Below are positions 9,934-20,619 of a stretch of DNA of 64,000 nucleotides, in pieces. Source of the DNA: an uncultured Nitratifractor sp. (lineage in GTDB: Bacteria > Campylobacterota > Campylobacteria > Campylobacterales > Sulfurovaceae). Position 1 is the first letter of the stretch. Every line of letters starts with the position of its first letter. The notes under the pieces were generated by a model, which ran no database searches, was not told the origin of the DNA, and was given only the letters and a program-made list of their open reading frames with translations. The position numbers were made by a program, and so were the translations under genes. The stretch is from the NCBI GenBank assembly GCA_947311565.1, contig CAMZLH010000009.1:21506-85505 (forward strand), written 5' to 3'.

Positions 9934-11264
9934 GCCACCCAAAATTTGTAATTGTAGGGCACCCAAATAAAGGTAAGAGTTCTATTGTCTCTACATTAAC
10001 ACTTGATGACACCATTGCAATTAGTAATCGACCAGGAACAACAACAAAAGCAAGAAGCTTTAAACTAAAAAGGGGTGAAAAAACTCTATATGAGCTAATT
10101 GATACACCTGGATTTCAAAGACCTAAAAAGCTACTTAAAATACTTCAAAAAGATAATCCAACTGCGAGTGAGCGTCCAAAAAAAGTTTTAGAATTTTTAG
10201 ATAATTACTGTGGTGGAGATGAGTTTAATGATGAGTGTGAACTACTATACCCAATTATGAATGGTGGAGGCATTATATATGTCGTAGATGCTAGTAAACC
10301 ATATAGTGGTGAATTTGAGAATGAAATGGAGATACTTAGATATTGTGGTCGTGGGTCAATGGCAATACTAAACTATATAGGAGACAAAGACTACACTAAA
10401 GAGTGGGATCAAGTACTTGGGCAGTACTTTAGAGTAATTAAACCATTTAACCCAATGAAAGCAACTTTTAAAGATCATATAGAGTTACTTGAGGCACTAA
10501 AACATATAGACTCCAATTGGAGCAAAAATATGACTCATGCTGTAGAGCTTTTAAAGGAGTTTCACACTAAACAAAAAAGAGAAATTGCTAAGCTAATAAC
10601 CAATACAATAGCTGATATTTTAAGCTTTAAATTAGAGCGATCATCTCATATATTTAACATTACATCTACTCTTCAAAAAGAGTTTAAAGATACTATTACA
10701 AAAAAAGAGCTAACTCTTTTTGAAGATATTAAAGATATATTAAATTTTAAAAATAGTGCTTTCTCTTTATCTGAAGTAAAATTAGAATATGATCTATTCT
10801 CTAAAGAGTCTTATGAAATATTTGGGCTAGACAAAGAAAAGATTACACTACTATCTACCCTTACAAGTGCAACTGCTGGAGGAGTTATAGATTTAGCAGT
10901 TGGTGGTCATAGCTTCTTTTTAGGTACTATAATTGGTGCAGCAACAGGATACTTTGGTGCAAGCTATGGATATAATGAACTTAGCAAAGTTAAATTATTA
11001 TCTAATAAAATTGCACAAATTGGACCTATTGAAGATATAAATTTTGGAATAATTTTACTTAATAGAGCACTAAATTATGTAAACTCTCTACTAGAACACT
11101 CTCATGCAAATAGAGACTCAAATATAGAGATATCTATAGATAGTGAAATATCTATACAAGAACTAAAAAAAGTTGCCACACTAAACAAAAAATTTAGAGA
11201 AAAAAAGTTTAAACCAAACGATAAACTAGAGTATAGAGAGATAGTTTTAAAATATTTAAAGTAG
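9930..11264 (+). CDS. TrmE/Era-like GTPase with DUF3482-like C-terminus
   Basis: 444 aa; G1 GHPNKGKSS, G3 DTPGF; glycine-rich membrane-inserting hairpin SATAGGVIDLAVGGHSFFLGTIIGAATGYFGASYG. Confidence 0.75.
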   Translation: MSHPKFVIVGHPNKGKSSIVSTLTLDDTIAISNRPGTTTKARSFKLKRGEKTLYELIDTPGFQRPKKLLKILQKDNPTASERPKKVLEFLDNYCGGDEFNDECELLYPIMNGGGIIYVVDASKPYSGEFENEMEILRYCGRGSMAILNYIGDKDYTKEWDQVLGQYFRVIKPFNPMKATFKDHIELLEALKHIDSNWSKNMTHAVELLKEFHTKQKREIAKLITNTIADILSFKLERSSHIFNITSTLQKEFKDTITKKELTLFEDIKDILNFKNSAFSLSEVKLEYDLFSKESYEIFGLDKEKITLLSTLTSATAGGVIDLAVGGHSFFLGTIIGAATGYFGASYGYNELSKVKLLSNKIAQIGPIEDINFGIILLNRALNYVNSLLEHSHANRDSNIEISIDSEISIQELKKVATLNKKFREKKFKPNDKLEYREIVLKYLK

Positions 11265-11332
11265 AAAAATTACTATATATACCAAATTACAATAAAACTA
11301 GATATAATTATAAAAAATTAAATAGGTAAAAT

Positions 11333-12655
11333 ATGCAAGAGACAATTAGAGACTTAATATCTAAAGCCCTTTTTATCCTATCAGATATATTGGTTATTAT
11401 CTTGTCTCTATATTTCGCTTATATAGCTCGTGATTTTACACCTTTAGAACCTAATAGCACAACTCTTAGTGTATATATACACTTCTATCCACTATATATA
11501 ATTATCTTAGCGATATTTGGATATGAAGGAGTATATACATATAGATACGACTTCTGGCATGAGACAAGAAAACTTCTAAAAGCACTTATTTTAGCAGCTC
11601 TTTTAGTCTTCTCATATCTTGCAATGACAAAATCTATAGAGTACTACTCTAGATTTGTAATAGGATTTGCATTTATTATTATGGTTTTTTTAATACCTAT
11701 TGCTAAATATTTTACAAAGATATCTCTTCATAGAGTTAAACTATGGGCAAAGAGTGCAAAAGTTTATGCAGATGATAATTTTTTAAATTATGAAATATAT
11801 GATAATCCATATCTTGGCTATATAAGACCAAAAGATGATAACTTTTCTACTATATTTATTAACTCTAAAACTTCAAATACACAAGATCTTAAAACCCTTA
11901 TTGAGTCAGAGATAAAAAAGAGGAAAGAGGTAATTTTTACACCTCTTTTGGACGATTATGACTTAACTCACTCTCAAATATATGAGCTCTCTAATACTAG
12001 AACAAATTTAGTTGTATATGAAAACCGACTAAAGAGCTGGCATAGACGAATTATACAAACACTATTTAACTATACTCTAGCACTTTTACTTCTGCCTATA
12101 CTTCTACCTATTATTTTTATAATTGGTTTAGCTATTAAATTAGAATCTAAAGGCTCAATATTTTTTGTACATCACCGTATTGGTAAAGGTGGTAAGATCA
12201 TACCTGTAATTAAATTTAGAAGTATGTATATAGATGCTAAAGAGCGCTTAGAGTATCTCTTAAATAGTGATAATAAAATACGAAAAGAGTGGGAGAGTAG
12301 CTTTAAGTTAAAAGATGATCCTAGAGTTACAAAGATAGGAGATATTTTAAGAAAAACTTCATTAGATGAGCTACCACAGATATTTAATGTAATTGCAGGA
12401 CATATGAACTTTGTAGGACCACGTCCTGTTATTCAAGAAGAGATTGATAACTACTACAAAGATGTTGCACAATACTACTATATGGTAAGACCTGGCATAA
12501 CAGGACTTTGGCAAGTTAGTGGAAGAAGTAATACAGATTATAAGTTTAGAACTTCTACCGATAAGTGGTATGTACTTAATTGGTCTATCTGGAAAGATAT
12601 TGTAATTTTAATTAAAACAGTAGGCGTTGTTTTAAAAAGAGATGGAGCTTACTAA
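11333..12655 (+). CDS. Undecaprenyl-phosphate sugar phosphotransferase (initiating glycosyl-1-phosphate transferase, WbaP/WcaJ-like)
   Basis: 440 aa; KFRSMYIDAKERLEYLL, DELPQIFNVIAGHMNFVGPRPVI, RPGITGLWQVSGRS. Confidence 0.9.
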   Translation: MQETIRDLISKALFILSDILVIILSLYFAYIARDFTPLEPNSTTLSVYIHFYPLYIIILAIFGYEGVYTYRYDFWHETRKLLKALILAALLVFSYLAMTKSIEYYSRFVIGFAFIIMVFLIPIAKYFTKISLHRVKLWAKSAKVYADDNFLNYEIYDNPYLGYIRPKDDNFSTIFINSKTSNTQDLKTLIESEIKKRKEVIFTPLLDDYDLTHSQIYELSNTRTNLVVYENRLKSWHRRIIQTLFNYTLALLLLPILLPIIFIIGLAIKLESKGSIFFVHHRIGKGGKIIPVIKFRSMYIDAKERLEYLLNSDNKIRKEWESSFKLKDDPRVTKIGDILRKTSLDELPQIFNVIAGHMNFVGPRPVIQEEIDNYYKDVAQYYYMVRPGITGLWQVSGRSNTDYKFRTSTDKWYVLNWSIWKDIVILIKTVGVVLKRDGAY

Positions 12656-13497
12656 TCTTCTCCCATTGGTCTATTTAAAAATAGAATACCTATTAATGAA
12701 CTCAAAAGAGTAATTAAAAAAAATATAAAACTAAATGCAACTCCTAGACTAGCACCTACACCAATATAGCCTAAACCATAAAGAAATGTTAACTCTCTTA
12801 CACCAACACCACCTATAGTAATTGGTAAAACTGCTACTACAGATGAAATTAAAAATAGAACTAAAAACTCTACTAGATGAGAACTTTGAGGTAGAGCATA
12901 AATAATTGCAATAGCGCTCAATAGTTGAAATATTTGAACCAATAATCCCAAAATAGTTGTTCTATTAAAGTATTTAATAAATATATTGTATCTTTTACTA
13001 ACTAAATAAAATATTGGATATATTAATATAGCAACAATAATAGCTAAAATTGTTATCGGATATATTGCGTAGTCGCTTACCATAAAAAGAAGTGATGCTA
13101 AAAAAATTAGAGCTATTAGCCCACTAACTCTATCTAGTAAGAGTGCTTTAAAAATTGGAGTAACTTTTACATTAAACATTCTCTTAATAAGTAGAGCTTT
13201 ATAGCCATCTCCACCTATTCCACCAGGTAAAAAAAGGTTATAGAACATTCCAACATAGTAGAGTACTATATTATTGCGCTCCTCTATCTCTACATCTATC
13301 TCTTTAAAGTACCAATTTAATCTAACAGCACTAATAATTTTAGATATATTAAAGAGTATAAATGCTAAAAATAGAAGTAATAAATTAGATGATTTAAGCA
13401 GTAATAGTAGTCTATTATAATCAATCTGCTTAATTACAAAATATATAAGCGCAATAGATATTAGTAGCTTAAGTGCTACTTTTATCTTTTTTACCAT
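12652..13497 (-). CDS. Lysylphosphatidylglycerol synthase TM region / UPF0104 family protein
   Basis: 281 aa; YYVGMFYNLFLPGGIGGDGYKALLIKR, GGVGVRELTFLYG. Confidence 0.82.
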   Translation of the reverse strand: MVKKIKVALKLLISIALIYFVIKQIDYNRLLLLLKSSNLLLLFLAFILFNISKIISAVRLNWYFKEIDVEIEERNNIVLYYVGMFYNLFLPGGIGGDGYKALLIKRMFNVKVTPIFKALLLDRVSGLIALIFLASLLFMVSDYAIYPITILAIIVAILIYPIFYLVSKRYNIFIKYFNRTTILGLLVQIFQLLSAIAIIYALPQSSHLVEFLVLFLISSVVAVLPITIGGVGVRELTFLYGLGYIGVGASLGVAFSFIFFLITLLSSLIGILFLNRPMGED

Positions 13498-14419
13498 TAA
13501 AAACCTCTTTAACTACATATGCTTTCTTATCTTGAGACTCATAATATGTGCGCATTAAAAGCTCAGCTATAAAACCTGTTGTAATAAGTTGAATTCCCCC
13601 TAAAACAAGTAGTAATCCAAGCACTAAAAGTGGTCTAGAGCCAATAGACTCACCAAATAGTTTCAATACTAGAAGATAAAAATTTATTAAACCTCCAACA
13701 AAGAACATTCCAAACCCAATAGTACCAAATAGGTGCATCGGTTTATTAGCATATTTTTGAAAAAATATCATAAGCATCAAGTCACTAATTACTTTAAAAG
13801 TTCTACCAATTCCATACTTACTAACACCATGAACTCTTGCATGGTGTTTTACATCTACCTCATGCATTTTTGCACCATACATTGTTGCAAGTACGGGAAT
13901 AAAACGGTGTAACTCTCCATATAAGCCTAAATTTTTAGCTACATCTTTTTTAAATAACTTTAGTGTACAACCATAATCATTTAAATATACGCCTGTAGAT
14001 TTTCTAATTATCCAGTTTGCTATTTTACTTGGTATTTTTCGTAAAAACATACCATCTTGTCGTTTTAATCTTCTGCCAGCCACAACATCCCAACCCTCTT
14101 TTTCTAAAAGTTCTATCATCATTGGTATGTCACTTGGATCATTTTGTAAATCACCATCAATAGTAGCTACTAGCTCACCTTTTGCTTCATCTATACCAGC
14201 AGCCATAGCCGTAGTTTGACCAAAATTTCTATTAAATACAACTAACTTTACTCTACTATTTGCACCATCTTTTATATACTCTATAGTTTTATCACTAGAT
14301 CCATCATCTACAAATATAATCTCATAATCTATTCCATCAAGAGCTTTATACACTTGCTCATATAGTGGTTTTATATTATCCTCTTCATTCATTACAGGTA
14401 TAACTAAAGATAACTTCAC
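13469..14419 (-). CDS. GT2 glycosyltransferase (ArnC/GtrB-like)
   Basis: 316 aa; LSLVIPVMNEEDNIKPLYEQ, DDGSSDKT, ATIDGDLQNDPSDIP, two C-terminal TM. Confidence 0.88.
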   Translation of the reverse strand: MKLSLVIPVMNEEDNIKPLYEQVYKALDGIDYEIIFVDDGSSDKTIEYIKDGANSRVKLVVFNRNFGQTTAMAAGIDEAKGELVATIDGDLQNDPSDIPMMIELLEKEGWDVVAGRRLKRQDGMFLRKIPSKIANWIIRKSTGVYLNDYGCTLKLFKKDVAKNLGLYGELHRFIPVLATMYGAKMHEVDVKHHARVHGVSKYGIGRTFKVISDLMLMIFFQKYANKPMHLFGTIGFGMFFVGGLINFYLLVLKLFGESIGSRPLLVLGLLLVLGGIQLITTGFIAELLMRTYYESQDKKAYVVKEVFNGKKDKSST

Positions 14420-14594
14420 AAAAAACCTTTCTATTTTTATTGTATTTTACTTTAAATACTTTAAATATAGATTTATCCCAAATTAAGCATAAACATTACT
14501 ACATATTTTATAAAATCATGATTATTATCTTACTAAGTAAATAGATCAATATTTAATAAAAAATTTTAAGATAATTATTTAAATCAACTATTAA

Positions 14595-14624
14595 AAAGGA
14601 GATAACTCCTCTTTCGAAGAGTTA
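14595..14624 (-). terminator. Intrinsic terminator of the tRNA operon
   Basis: Minus strand ATAACTC-ttcgaaagag-GAGTTAT followed by CTCCTTTTT. Confidence 0.6.
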
Positions 14625-14682
14625 TTAAAACTATATATTTCTTAACTAAATTCAAGGAGTAGAATCTATTTTATGGTTTTGG

Positions 14683-14770
14683 TGGCCGGGAGAGGGGGAT
14701 TCGAACCCCCGGAGGTGTTACCCTCACCGGTTTTCAAGACCGGCACATTCAACCGCTCTGACATCTCCCG
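14683..14770 (-). tRNA. tRNA-Ser (UGA)
   Basis: Minus-strand cgggaga...tctcccg acceptor stem, CTTGAAA anticodon loop, long variable arm, GTTCGAATC T loop, encoded CCA. Confidence 0.95.
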
Positions 14771-14785
14771 ACAATTAATAAGTAG

Positions 14786-14860
14786 TGGAGGCGGCACCCG
14801 GATTCGAACCGGGGATCAGAGCTTTGCAGGCTCCTGCCTTAGCCACTTGGCTATGCCGCC
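14786..14860 (-). tRNA. tRNA-Cys (GCA)
   Basis: ggcggca...tgccgcc acceptor stem, CTGCAAA anticodon loop, GTTCGAATC, encoded CCA. Confidence 0.95.
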
Positions 14861-14917
14861 ACAACTTTAAAAATTAAAGAATACTACTAAATTAAAATAG
14901 TATTGTTTGATTTTTAG

Positions 14918-15004
14918 TGGTGCCCGAGGCCGGACTTGAACCGGCACGGCCAAACGGCCAAGGGATTTTAAGTCCCTCGTGTCTACCAATTCCACCACCC
15001 GGGC
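14918..15004 (-). tRNA. tRNA-Leu (UAA)
   Basis: gcccggg...ctcgggc acceptor stem, CTTAAAA anticodon loop, long variable arm, GTTCAAGTC, encoded CCA. Confidence 0.95.
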
Positions 15005-15034
15005 ATATTATGCGCGGTGGCACCACATTACAAA

Positions 15035-15109
15035 TGGAGCGGGAGACGAGATTCGAACTCGCGGCCCTAACCTTGGCAAGGTTATGCTCTACCCCTGAGC
15101 TACTCCCGC
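15035..15109 (-). tRNA. tRNA-Gly (GCC)
   Basis: gcgggag...ctcccgc acceptor stem, TTGCCAA anticodon loop, GTTCGAATC, encoded CCA. Confidence 0.95.
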
Positions 15110-15273
15110 ACTCTCATTGTTGGAGTGCCATTATAGTAAATTAACTTTAAAAAATCTTTAAACATCTAGTATATTAAGCACATTTTTAAAAAAATAGAAG
15201 AAATTTATTAAAATATTTCGACTGTTAGTTGATTTTTGCTATAATAGTAGCAATTTTTTTTAAAGGCATATAT

Positions 15274-16956
15274 ATGAGAAGTGATGAAGTAAAAAAGGGC
15301 TATTCAAGAGCACCACATAGAAGTTTATTAAGAGCAACAGGACTCAAAGATGAAGATTTTGACAAACCATTTATCGGTGTTGCAAACTCTTTTATCGAGA
15401 TAATTCCTGGACATTTCTACCTAAATAAAGTAGCAGAGATTATAAAAGATGAAATTCGTAAAAATGGTTGTGTACCATTTGAGTTTAATACAATTGGTGT
15501 AGATGACGGAATCGCAATGGGTCATGATGGAATGCTCTACTCTCTTCCTAGTCGTGAAATTATTGCAAACTCTATTGAAACAGTTATGAATGCACACAAA
15601 CTGGACGCAATGATAGCTATTCCAAATTGTGATAAGATTGTTCCGGGTATGATTATGGGTGCACTAAGAGTAAATGTACCAACTGTTTTTGTAAGTGGTG
15701 GTCCAATGGCAGCAGGACATATGGAAGATGGAACACCAATAGATTTGGCAACAGTTTTCGAAGGTGTTGGAGCCCTAGAAGCTGGTGAAATTAGCGAAGA
15801 TACACTAACAGAAATGGAGTGTAATGCATGTCCAAGTGGTGGTAGCTGCTCTGGAATGTTTACTGCAAACTCTATGAATACGCTAATGGAAGCAATGGGA
15901 ATTGCCCTACCAGGTAATGGTACAATTTTAGCTCTTACTAAAGAGAGAGAAGTTCTATTTAGAGCAGCTGCAAAAAGAGTTTGCGAACTAGCTTTAATGA
16001 AGCAAGAAGATCAAGAGAAGTTTAAATTTAAAAACATACTAAACCAAAATGCTGTAAATAACGCTTTTGTTATCGATATGGCAATGGGTGGAAGCTCCAA
16101 CACAGTTTTACATATGCTAGCAATTGCAAATGAAGCAGAGGTAGATTTTAATATTGCTGATATTAATAAAATTAGTAAAAGTGTAAGCCACATTGCAAAG
16201 ATAAGTCCTAGCTTAACAACTGTTCATATGGAAGATATAAACACTGCAGGTGGTGTTAGTGCTGTAATTAAAGAGATTAGCAAAAGAGGCGATGTAATTG
16301 CAGATAACCTTACAATTACAGGAGAGAGCCTACTAACAAGAGTTGTAAACTCTGAGATAAAAGATGACCAAATTATACATACAATAGACAATCCATACTC
16401 AAAAGTTGGAGGTCTAGCAATTTTGTTTGGTAACTTAGCAACCGAGGGTGCAGTTATTAAAACAGCAGGTATTACAGGTGAGAGAAGCTTTAAAGGAAAA
16501 GCCGTATGCTTTGACTCACAAGATGACGCAATTACAGGTATTACAGGTGGCAAAGTTAAAGCTGGCGATGTTGTAGTATTAAGATATGAGGGTCCAAAAG
16601 GTGGTCCTGGTATGCAAGAGATGCTAGCACCTACAAGCCTAATTATGGGAATGGGCTTAGGCGATAGTGTAGCACTAATCACAGATGGTAGATTCTCTGG
16701 AGCAACAAGAGGCTTAAGCATTGGTCATGTAAGCCCAGAAGCAGGAGAAGGTGGAGCAATTGGATTAGTTAAAGATGGTGATGAGATATTTATAGATGTA
16801 GATGAGTATAAAATAGAACTTCTTGTAAGCGATGAAGAGCTAGAGAAAAGAAGAGCACTATTTAAACCAAAAGTAAAAGAGCTTAGTAGTCGTTGGCTAA
16901 GACAATACAGAGCACTTGTAACAAACGCAAGTAAAGGTGCTATTTTAGAGGCTTAA
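15274..16956 (+). CDS. ilvD: Dihydroxy-acid dehydratase (start corrected from 15229)
   Basis: [23 protein letters not shown] start; [19 protein letters not shown]-like cluster motif; SMGDGRFSG-like [11 protein letters not shown]. Confidence 0.96.
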   Translation: MRSDEVKKGYSRAPHRSLLRATGLKDEDFDKPFIGVANSFIEIIPGHFYLNKVAEIIKDEIRKNGCVPFEFNTIGVDDGIAMGHDGMLYSLPSREIIANSIETVMNAHKLDAMIAIPNCDKIVPGMIMGALRVNVPTVFVSGGPMAAGHMEDGTPIDLATVFEGVGALEAGEISEDTLTEMECNACPSGGSCSGMFTANSMNTLMEAMGIALPGNGTILALTKEREVLFRAAAKRVCELALMKQEDQEKFKFKNILNQNAVNNAFVIDMAMGGSSNTVLHMLAIANEAEVDFNIADINKISKSVSHIAKISPSLTTVHMEDINTAGGVSAVIKEISKRGDVIADNLTITGESLLTRVVNSEIKDDQIIHTIDNPYSKVGGLAILFGNLATEGAVIKTAGITGERSFKGKAVCFDSQDDAITGITGGKVKAGDVVVLRYEGPKGGPGMQEMLAPTSLIMGMGLGDSVALITDGRFSGATRGLSIGHVSPEAGEGGAIGLVKDGDEIFIDVDEYKIELLVSDEELEKRRALFKPKVKELSSRWLRQYRALVTNASKGAILEA

Positions 16957-16986
16957 TTAAAAGCACTAAAATAGTATAAAACAAGC

Positions 16987-17015
16987 AACCAACAGCCAAA
17001 TGGTAGTAGTTGGTT
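16987..17015 (+). terminator. Hairpin AACCAAC/GTTGGTT downstream of ilvD
   Basis: 7-bp inverted repeat 30 nt after ilvD stop. Confidence 0.35.
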
Positions 17016-17139
17016 CGTAAGTAGATATCTTCTATAACTCTATATTTTAAACACTCTCTTATACTCATACTCTCTGATCTATTTTTTAGAATTTACTAAG
17101 ATATCTCCTTCAAAATTGATCTATCTATTTAATGATATA

Positions 17140-17715
17140 TTAATACTCTTTAATTTTTCTCAAATAGACCGTGCACTCACACCCAAGCTCCCAGTATTTG
17201 TTGTTGTTATACTCAAACTCTTTTATAATATCAAGATTTAGTTTTCTTGTATGTGCTTCAAAGCTTCTTGGATTTATTTTGTTTACAAAAGTTATCATAT
17301 AATCAAATCTTTTTGCCATGTGAGTCATTGCAAAGTTAAAGATATTTGGCAAAACATCTGTACTACGCACTCGTTTATCTATTGCAATTGGTCCATATTG
17401 ATAACTATTTTCCACAGTTATTTCTTTGTCAAAATAGTCAATATTAGGCAAATCTTCTATCATAAAGGCAAACATTGCCCACTTACTCCAAAATTGCCAA
17501 GATGCACTCATAACATAAGCAACCACTTCGCCATCATCTATTGCAATAAAAAGCCCTTTTTCTTCTTCTATCAAGCTTGTTAGCTCCTCTTTACTAAATG
17601 GTGTTGTTACAAACCCATCTTTTTTATCTTCATCTTTAATAGTATCTATTTGATACTTTGCGTGTAGTTTTAATACCCCATCTATATCATTTAAATCTGC
17701 TATTTTGTATTGCAT
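17140..17715 (-). CDS. GNAT family N-acetyltransferase
   Basis: 191 aa; MQYKIADLNDIDGVLKLHAKYQ ... QYGPIAIDKRVRSTDVLPNIFNF. Confidence 0.7.
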   Translation of the reverse strand: MQYKIADLNDIDGVLKLHAKYQIDTIKDEDKKDGFVTTPFSKEELTSLIEEEKGLFIAIDDGEVVAYVMSASWQFWSKWAMFAFMIEDLPNIDYFDKEITVENSYQYGPIAIDKRVRSTDVLPNIFNFAMTHMAKRFDYMITFVNKINPRSFEAHTRKLNLDIIKEFEYNNNKYWELGCECTVYLRKIKEY

Positions 17716-18510
17716 TTATACTCCTTGAATAAAATATTTATAAATTAAACTTAAAAATAGTAAAAATATCATACCGTATAATACTGGTTTGATAAACTTA
17801 TCTCCATTTTTAATTGTCATATGACTACCTATATAATTTCCTAGCATACTAGCAACTATCATTGGTATTCCTATTAAAAATAGCATTTTACCTGCTATTA
17901 CAAATGGAATAAAAGCTCCAATATTAGATGCAAAATTAAATAATTTAGATGTTGCAGATGCATTTACTAATGACATTTTCATTATTGTATAAAGTGCTAA
18001 AATTAATAAACTTCCTGTTCCTGGCCCAAAAAAACCATCATAAAAACCTATAATAAAAAATATAAAAGGGTATAAGAAATATTTTTTAAATTTAGTATCT
18101 TCGCTTTTTATACTATTTTTATTTTTAGGAATTATTGATATTAATAAGCCTATAGGCATTAAGAATACTATCATTTTACCAACCACACTTGGATCAAGAA
18201 ATAAAATAACCTTTGCACCTACAAATGCACCAAAAAGGGCTAAAGGCACGCCATACAATGCATATCTCCACAATATTTGTTTGCTTTTCATGAAATTAGA
18301 TATTGCAGGTATTGTACCAATTGTACTTACTAATTTCTCCTGACCTAGTGCAATTTGAGGAGGTAAGCCTGCTAAAATAAACGATGGAACTAATACCAAA
18401 CCTGCGCCACCAGCCACACTATCAATAAACCCAGCAATAAAAGATGCTAAAATTAATAAAATAACACCAATAACAAAATAGTCTGCTAAAATTGAACCTT
18501 CTAAATACAT
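17716..18510 (-). CDS. TauE/SafE family sulfite exporter
   Basis: 264 aa; GFIDSVAGGAGLVLVPSFILAGLPPQIALGQEKLVSTIGT; FFGPGTGSLLI. Confidence 0.9.
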   Translation of the reverse strand: MYLEGSILADYFVIGVILLILASFIAGFIDSVAGGAGLVLVPSFILAGLPPQIALGQEKLVSTIGTIPAISNFMKSKQILWRYALYGVPLALFGAFVGAKVILFLDPSVVGKMIVFLMPIGLLISIIPKNKNSIKSEDTKFKKYFLYPFIFFIIGFYDGFFGPGTGSLLILALYTIMKMSLVNASATSKLFNFASNIGAFIPFVIAGKMLFLIGIPMIVASMLGNYIGSHMTIKNGDKFIKPVLYGMIFLLFLSLIYKYFIQGV

Positions 18511-18552
18511 TTTTTACCTCTCTTGTATAATAAAATATGACCTACCCAAAAG

Positions 18553-19131
18553 CTAATCACAATCCCTTGCCCTTCTCATCTTCTCAACTGTCTCAAGATC
18601 TATCTTTTCACATCTTTTTTGTAGGTTTTCTATAATCATATCAAACCTATCTTGGCTTAGTTTCTGTCCAACTTTTACTTTGTGAGTGTGGTTTAATATC
18701 TTAATTTTTAAAACCTCTACTGCATCTAGTGAGCCTTTATAATCGCTTAAATCAAAGCTTTTGTAGCCACCCTCTTTTTGTAGCTTTTGCATTAATGCTG
18801 TGAACATCTCTATTTTTTCATCTTTACTATCTACAAACTCCGCCTTACCTTCTATATAGATAGACTCAAAAAAATGTGTAGCAGGACAAGCCAAGCCACT
18901 CTTTGAGCTAAAGTAAGATGCAATTAAAGAGTAATCTTTAACCACACTAAAAAAGCAGTTGCTATTTTGTTTTAAAATATCTATCTTTTTGCCCTTTTTG
19001 CCACAATGAAAATAGATAAACCCATCTAAATAGACAAAATTCAAAGCTACAGAATATGGCATAACTCCATCAACTAACGATAATGTGCCATACTCAACAC
19101 TATTTAATAACTCCATTTTCTCTTGTGTCAT
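18553..19131 (-). CDS. Pyridoxamine 5-phosphate oxidase-family (NimA-like) protein
   Basis: 192 aa; YGTLSLVDGVMPYSVALNFVYLDGFIYFHCGKKGKKIDILK. Confidence 0.8.
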   Translation of the reverse strand: MTQEKMELLNSVEYGTLSLVDGVMPYSVALNFVYLDGFIYFHCGKKGKKIDILKQNSNCFFSVVKDYSLIASYFSSKSGLACPATHFFESIYIEGKAEFVDSKDEKIEMFTALMQKLQKEGGYKSFDLSDYKGSLDAVEVLKIKILNHTHKVKVGQKLSQDRFDMIIENLQKRCEKIDLETVEKMRRARDCD

Positions 19132-19242
19132 TTAAACCCTTTAATCTGATAATAAAATAGATATTCAATAATTTTGTGCTATTATATCAATAATCTATAC
19201 CCTTGTAAAGATACAAATTTTAAAAATAAAAAAGGACAGTTT

Positions 19243-20601
19243 ATGTATTTTATAGATAAGTCAAGCCAAACTCCAATATATAAACAGTTGTACCAAGAGT
19301 TACAGAAAGATATTTTGCAAAATTATAAGCCAAATCAAAAGCTTCCTTCTATTCGCAAACTTGCAACTATTTATAACATTAGCAAAAATAGTGTAGCAAA
19401 GGCATATTCACAACTTGAGATTGAAGGGTTTATCCAAAGCAAGCCTAAAAGTGGCTATTTTGTATCTAAAATAGACTACAAAGAGTTTAAAAGCACTACC
19501 AAAACAGAGAGACCAAAACTAGAAGAGTATAAATACGACTTCTTCCCAGCTCACTTAGAAAACGCCACATTTCCTTATAAAATTTGGAAAAGAGTATACA
19601 ACAAAGTTATTAACGAAAATACAAACTTTGGCTTCTACCCCAATGGGCAAGGAGAATTTGAATTAAGAGAGCAAATAGCCCTATATCTAAACAAACACAG
19701 AGCCACAAAAGCAGATGCACAAAATATTGTAATTACGCACGGATTTATAGACTCTCTAAACCTAATTGCAAAGCTAACAAAACCAAAGCTAAAGCACTTT
19801 GCAACTGAACTACCTGGCTATCATATAGCACACAAATGTTTTAGTGAGTTTGGGTTTTATATATCTTTTATAAATGTTAAAAGTGATGGTATAGATTTAC
19901 AACAACTAAAAAACAGCCAAGCAAATATTGTATATATAACTCCATCACACCAATACCCTCTTGGTGTCACAATGCCAATTAGCAACCGATTGCAATTAAT
20001 TGAGCATATAAACAAAATAGATGGTCTAATTTTAGAAGATGACTACGATAGTGAAATGCGATACAACACTCAACCAATTCCATCTTTACAAGGTTTAAAT
20101 AAAGAAAGAGTAGCCTACCTTGGAACATTTGCAAAAGCACTCTCACCAGCAATTAGAGTTGGCTTTATTCTCTTGCCAAATTGGCTATTAAAAGTTTACA
20201 AAAACCACTATGATAGTCATTTTTGTCATGTTAGCATAGATACTCAAAAAACTTTAGCAGCTTTTATAAAAGAAGGGCATTTAGAACAACATATAAGACG
20301 ATTAAGAAACTTAAATCGAAAAAAACACAATCTTATGCTAGAGTGCTTAAAGTGTTTAAATCATTATGAAATCTTAGCTAAAGATGGAGGTTTAAGTATA
20401 ATAATAACTCCTTCAAAACCCTTTGACTGGCAAAAGCTAAAAAGACTATGCAAAGACCAAAAGCTAAAAATATACTTAATGCAAGAGCGAAGTGGTAGCA
20501 AACAAGAAGCCTTAAGAGTTGGCTTTGGAGGCTTAAATTTAAACGATATTCCAAAAGCAATAGAGGCAATAGGTAGAGTTTGGAATGAGTGTTTTATATA
20601 A
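19243..20601 (+). CDS. MocR/PdxR-type GntR-aminotransferase transcriptional regulator (start corrected from 19174)
   Basis: MYFIDKSSQTPIYKQLYQELQ, wHTH NQKLPSIRKLATIYNISKNSVAKAYSQLEIEGFI, fold-I aminotransferase domain. Confidence 0.9.
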   Translation: MYFIDKSSQTPIYKQLYQELQKDILQNYKPNQKLPSIRKLATIYNISKNSVAKAYSQLEIEGFIQSKPKSGYFVSKIDYKEFKSTTKTERPKLEEYKYDFFPAHLENATFPYKIWKRVYNKVINENTNFGFYPNGQGEFELREQIALYLNKHRATKADAQNIVITHGFIDSLNLIAKLTKPKLKHFATELPGYHIAHKCFSEFGFYISFINVKSDGIDLQQLKNSQANIVYITPSHQYPLGVTMPISNRLQLIEHINKIDGLILEDDYDSEMRYNTQPIPSLQGLNKERVAYLGTFAKALSPAIRVGFILLPNWLLKVYKNHYDSHFCHVSIDTQKTLAAFIKEGHLEQHIRRLRNLNRKKHNLMLECLKCLNHYEILAKDGGLSIIITPSKPFDWQKLKRLCKDQKLKIYLMQERSGSKQEALRVGFGGLNLNDIPKAIEAIGRVWNECFI

Positions 20602-20619
20602 AAAAGATACAATAATACC

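Noticed and set aside
14673-14870. ORF-track CDS on + strand (65 aa, MVLVAGRGGFEPPEV...)
   Set aside because: Antisense translation of tRNA-Ser and tRNA-Cys; well-known type of spurious ORF
14917-15144. ORF-track CDS on + strand (75 aa, MVPEAGLEPARPNGQG...)
   Set aside because: Antisense translation of tRNA-Leu and tRNA-Gly
16011-16721. Two minus-strand ORFs inside ilvD (60 and 165 aa)
   Set aside because: Antisense to a strongly conserved enzyme gene; no RBS or family
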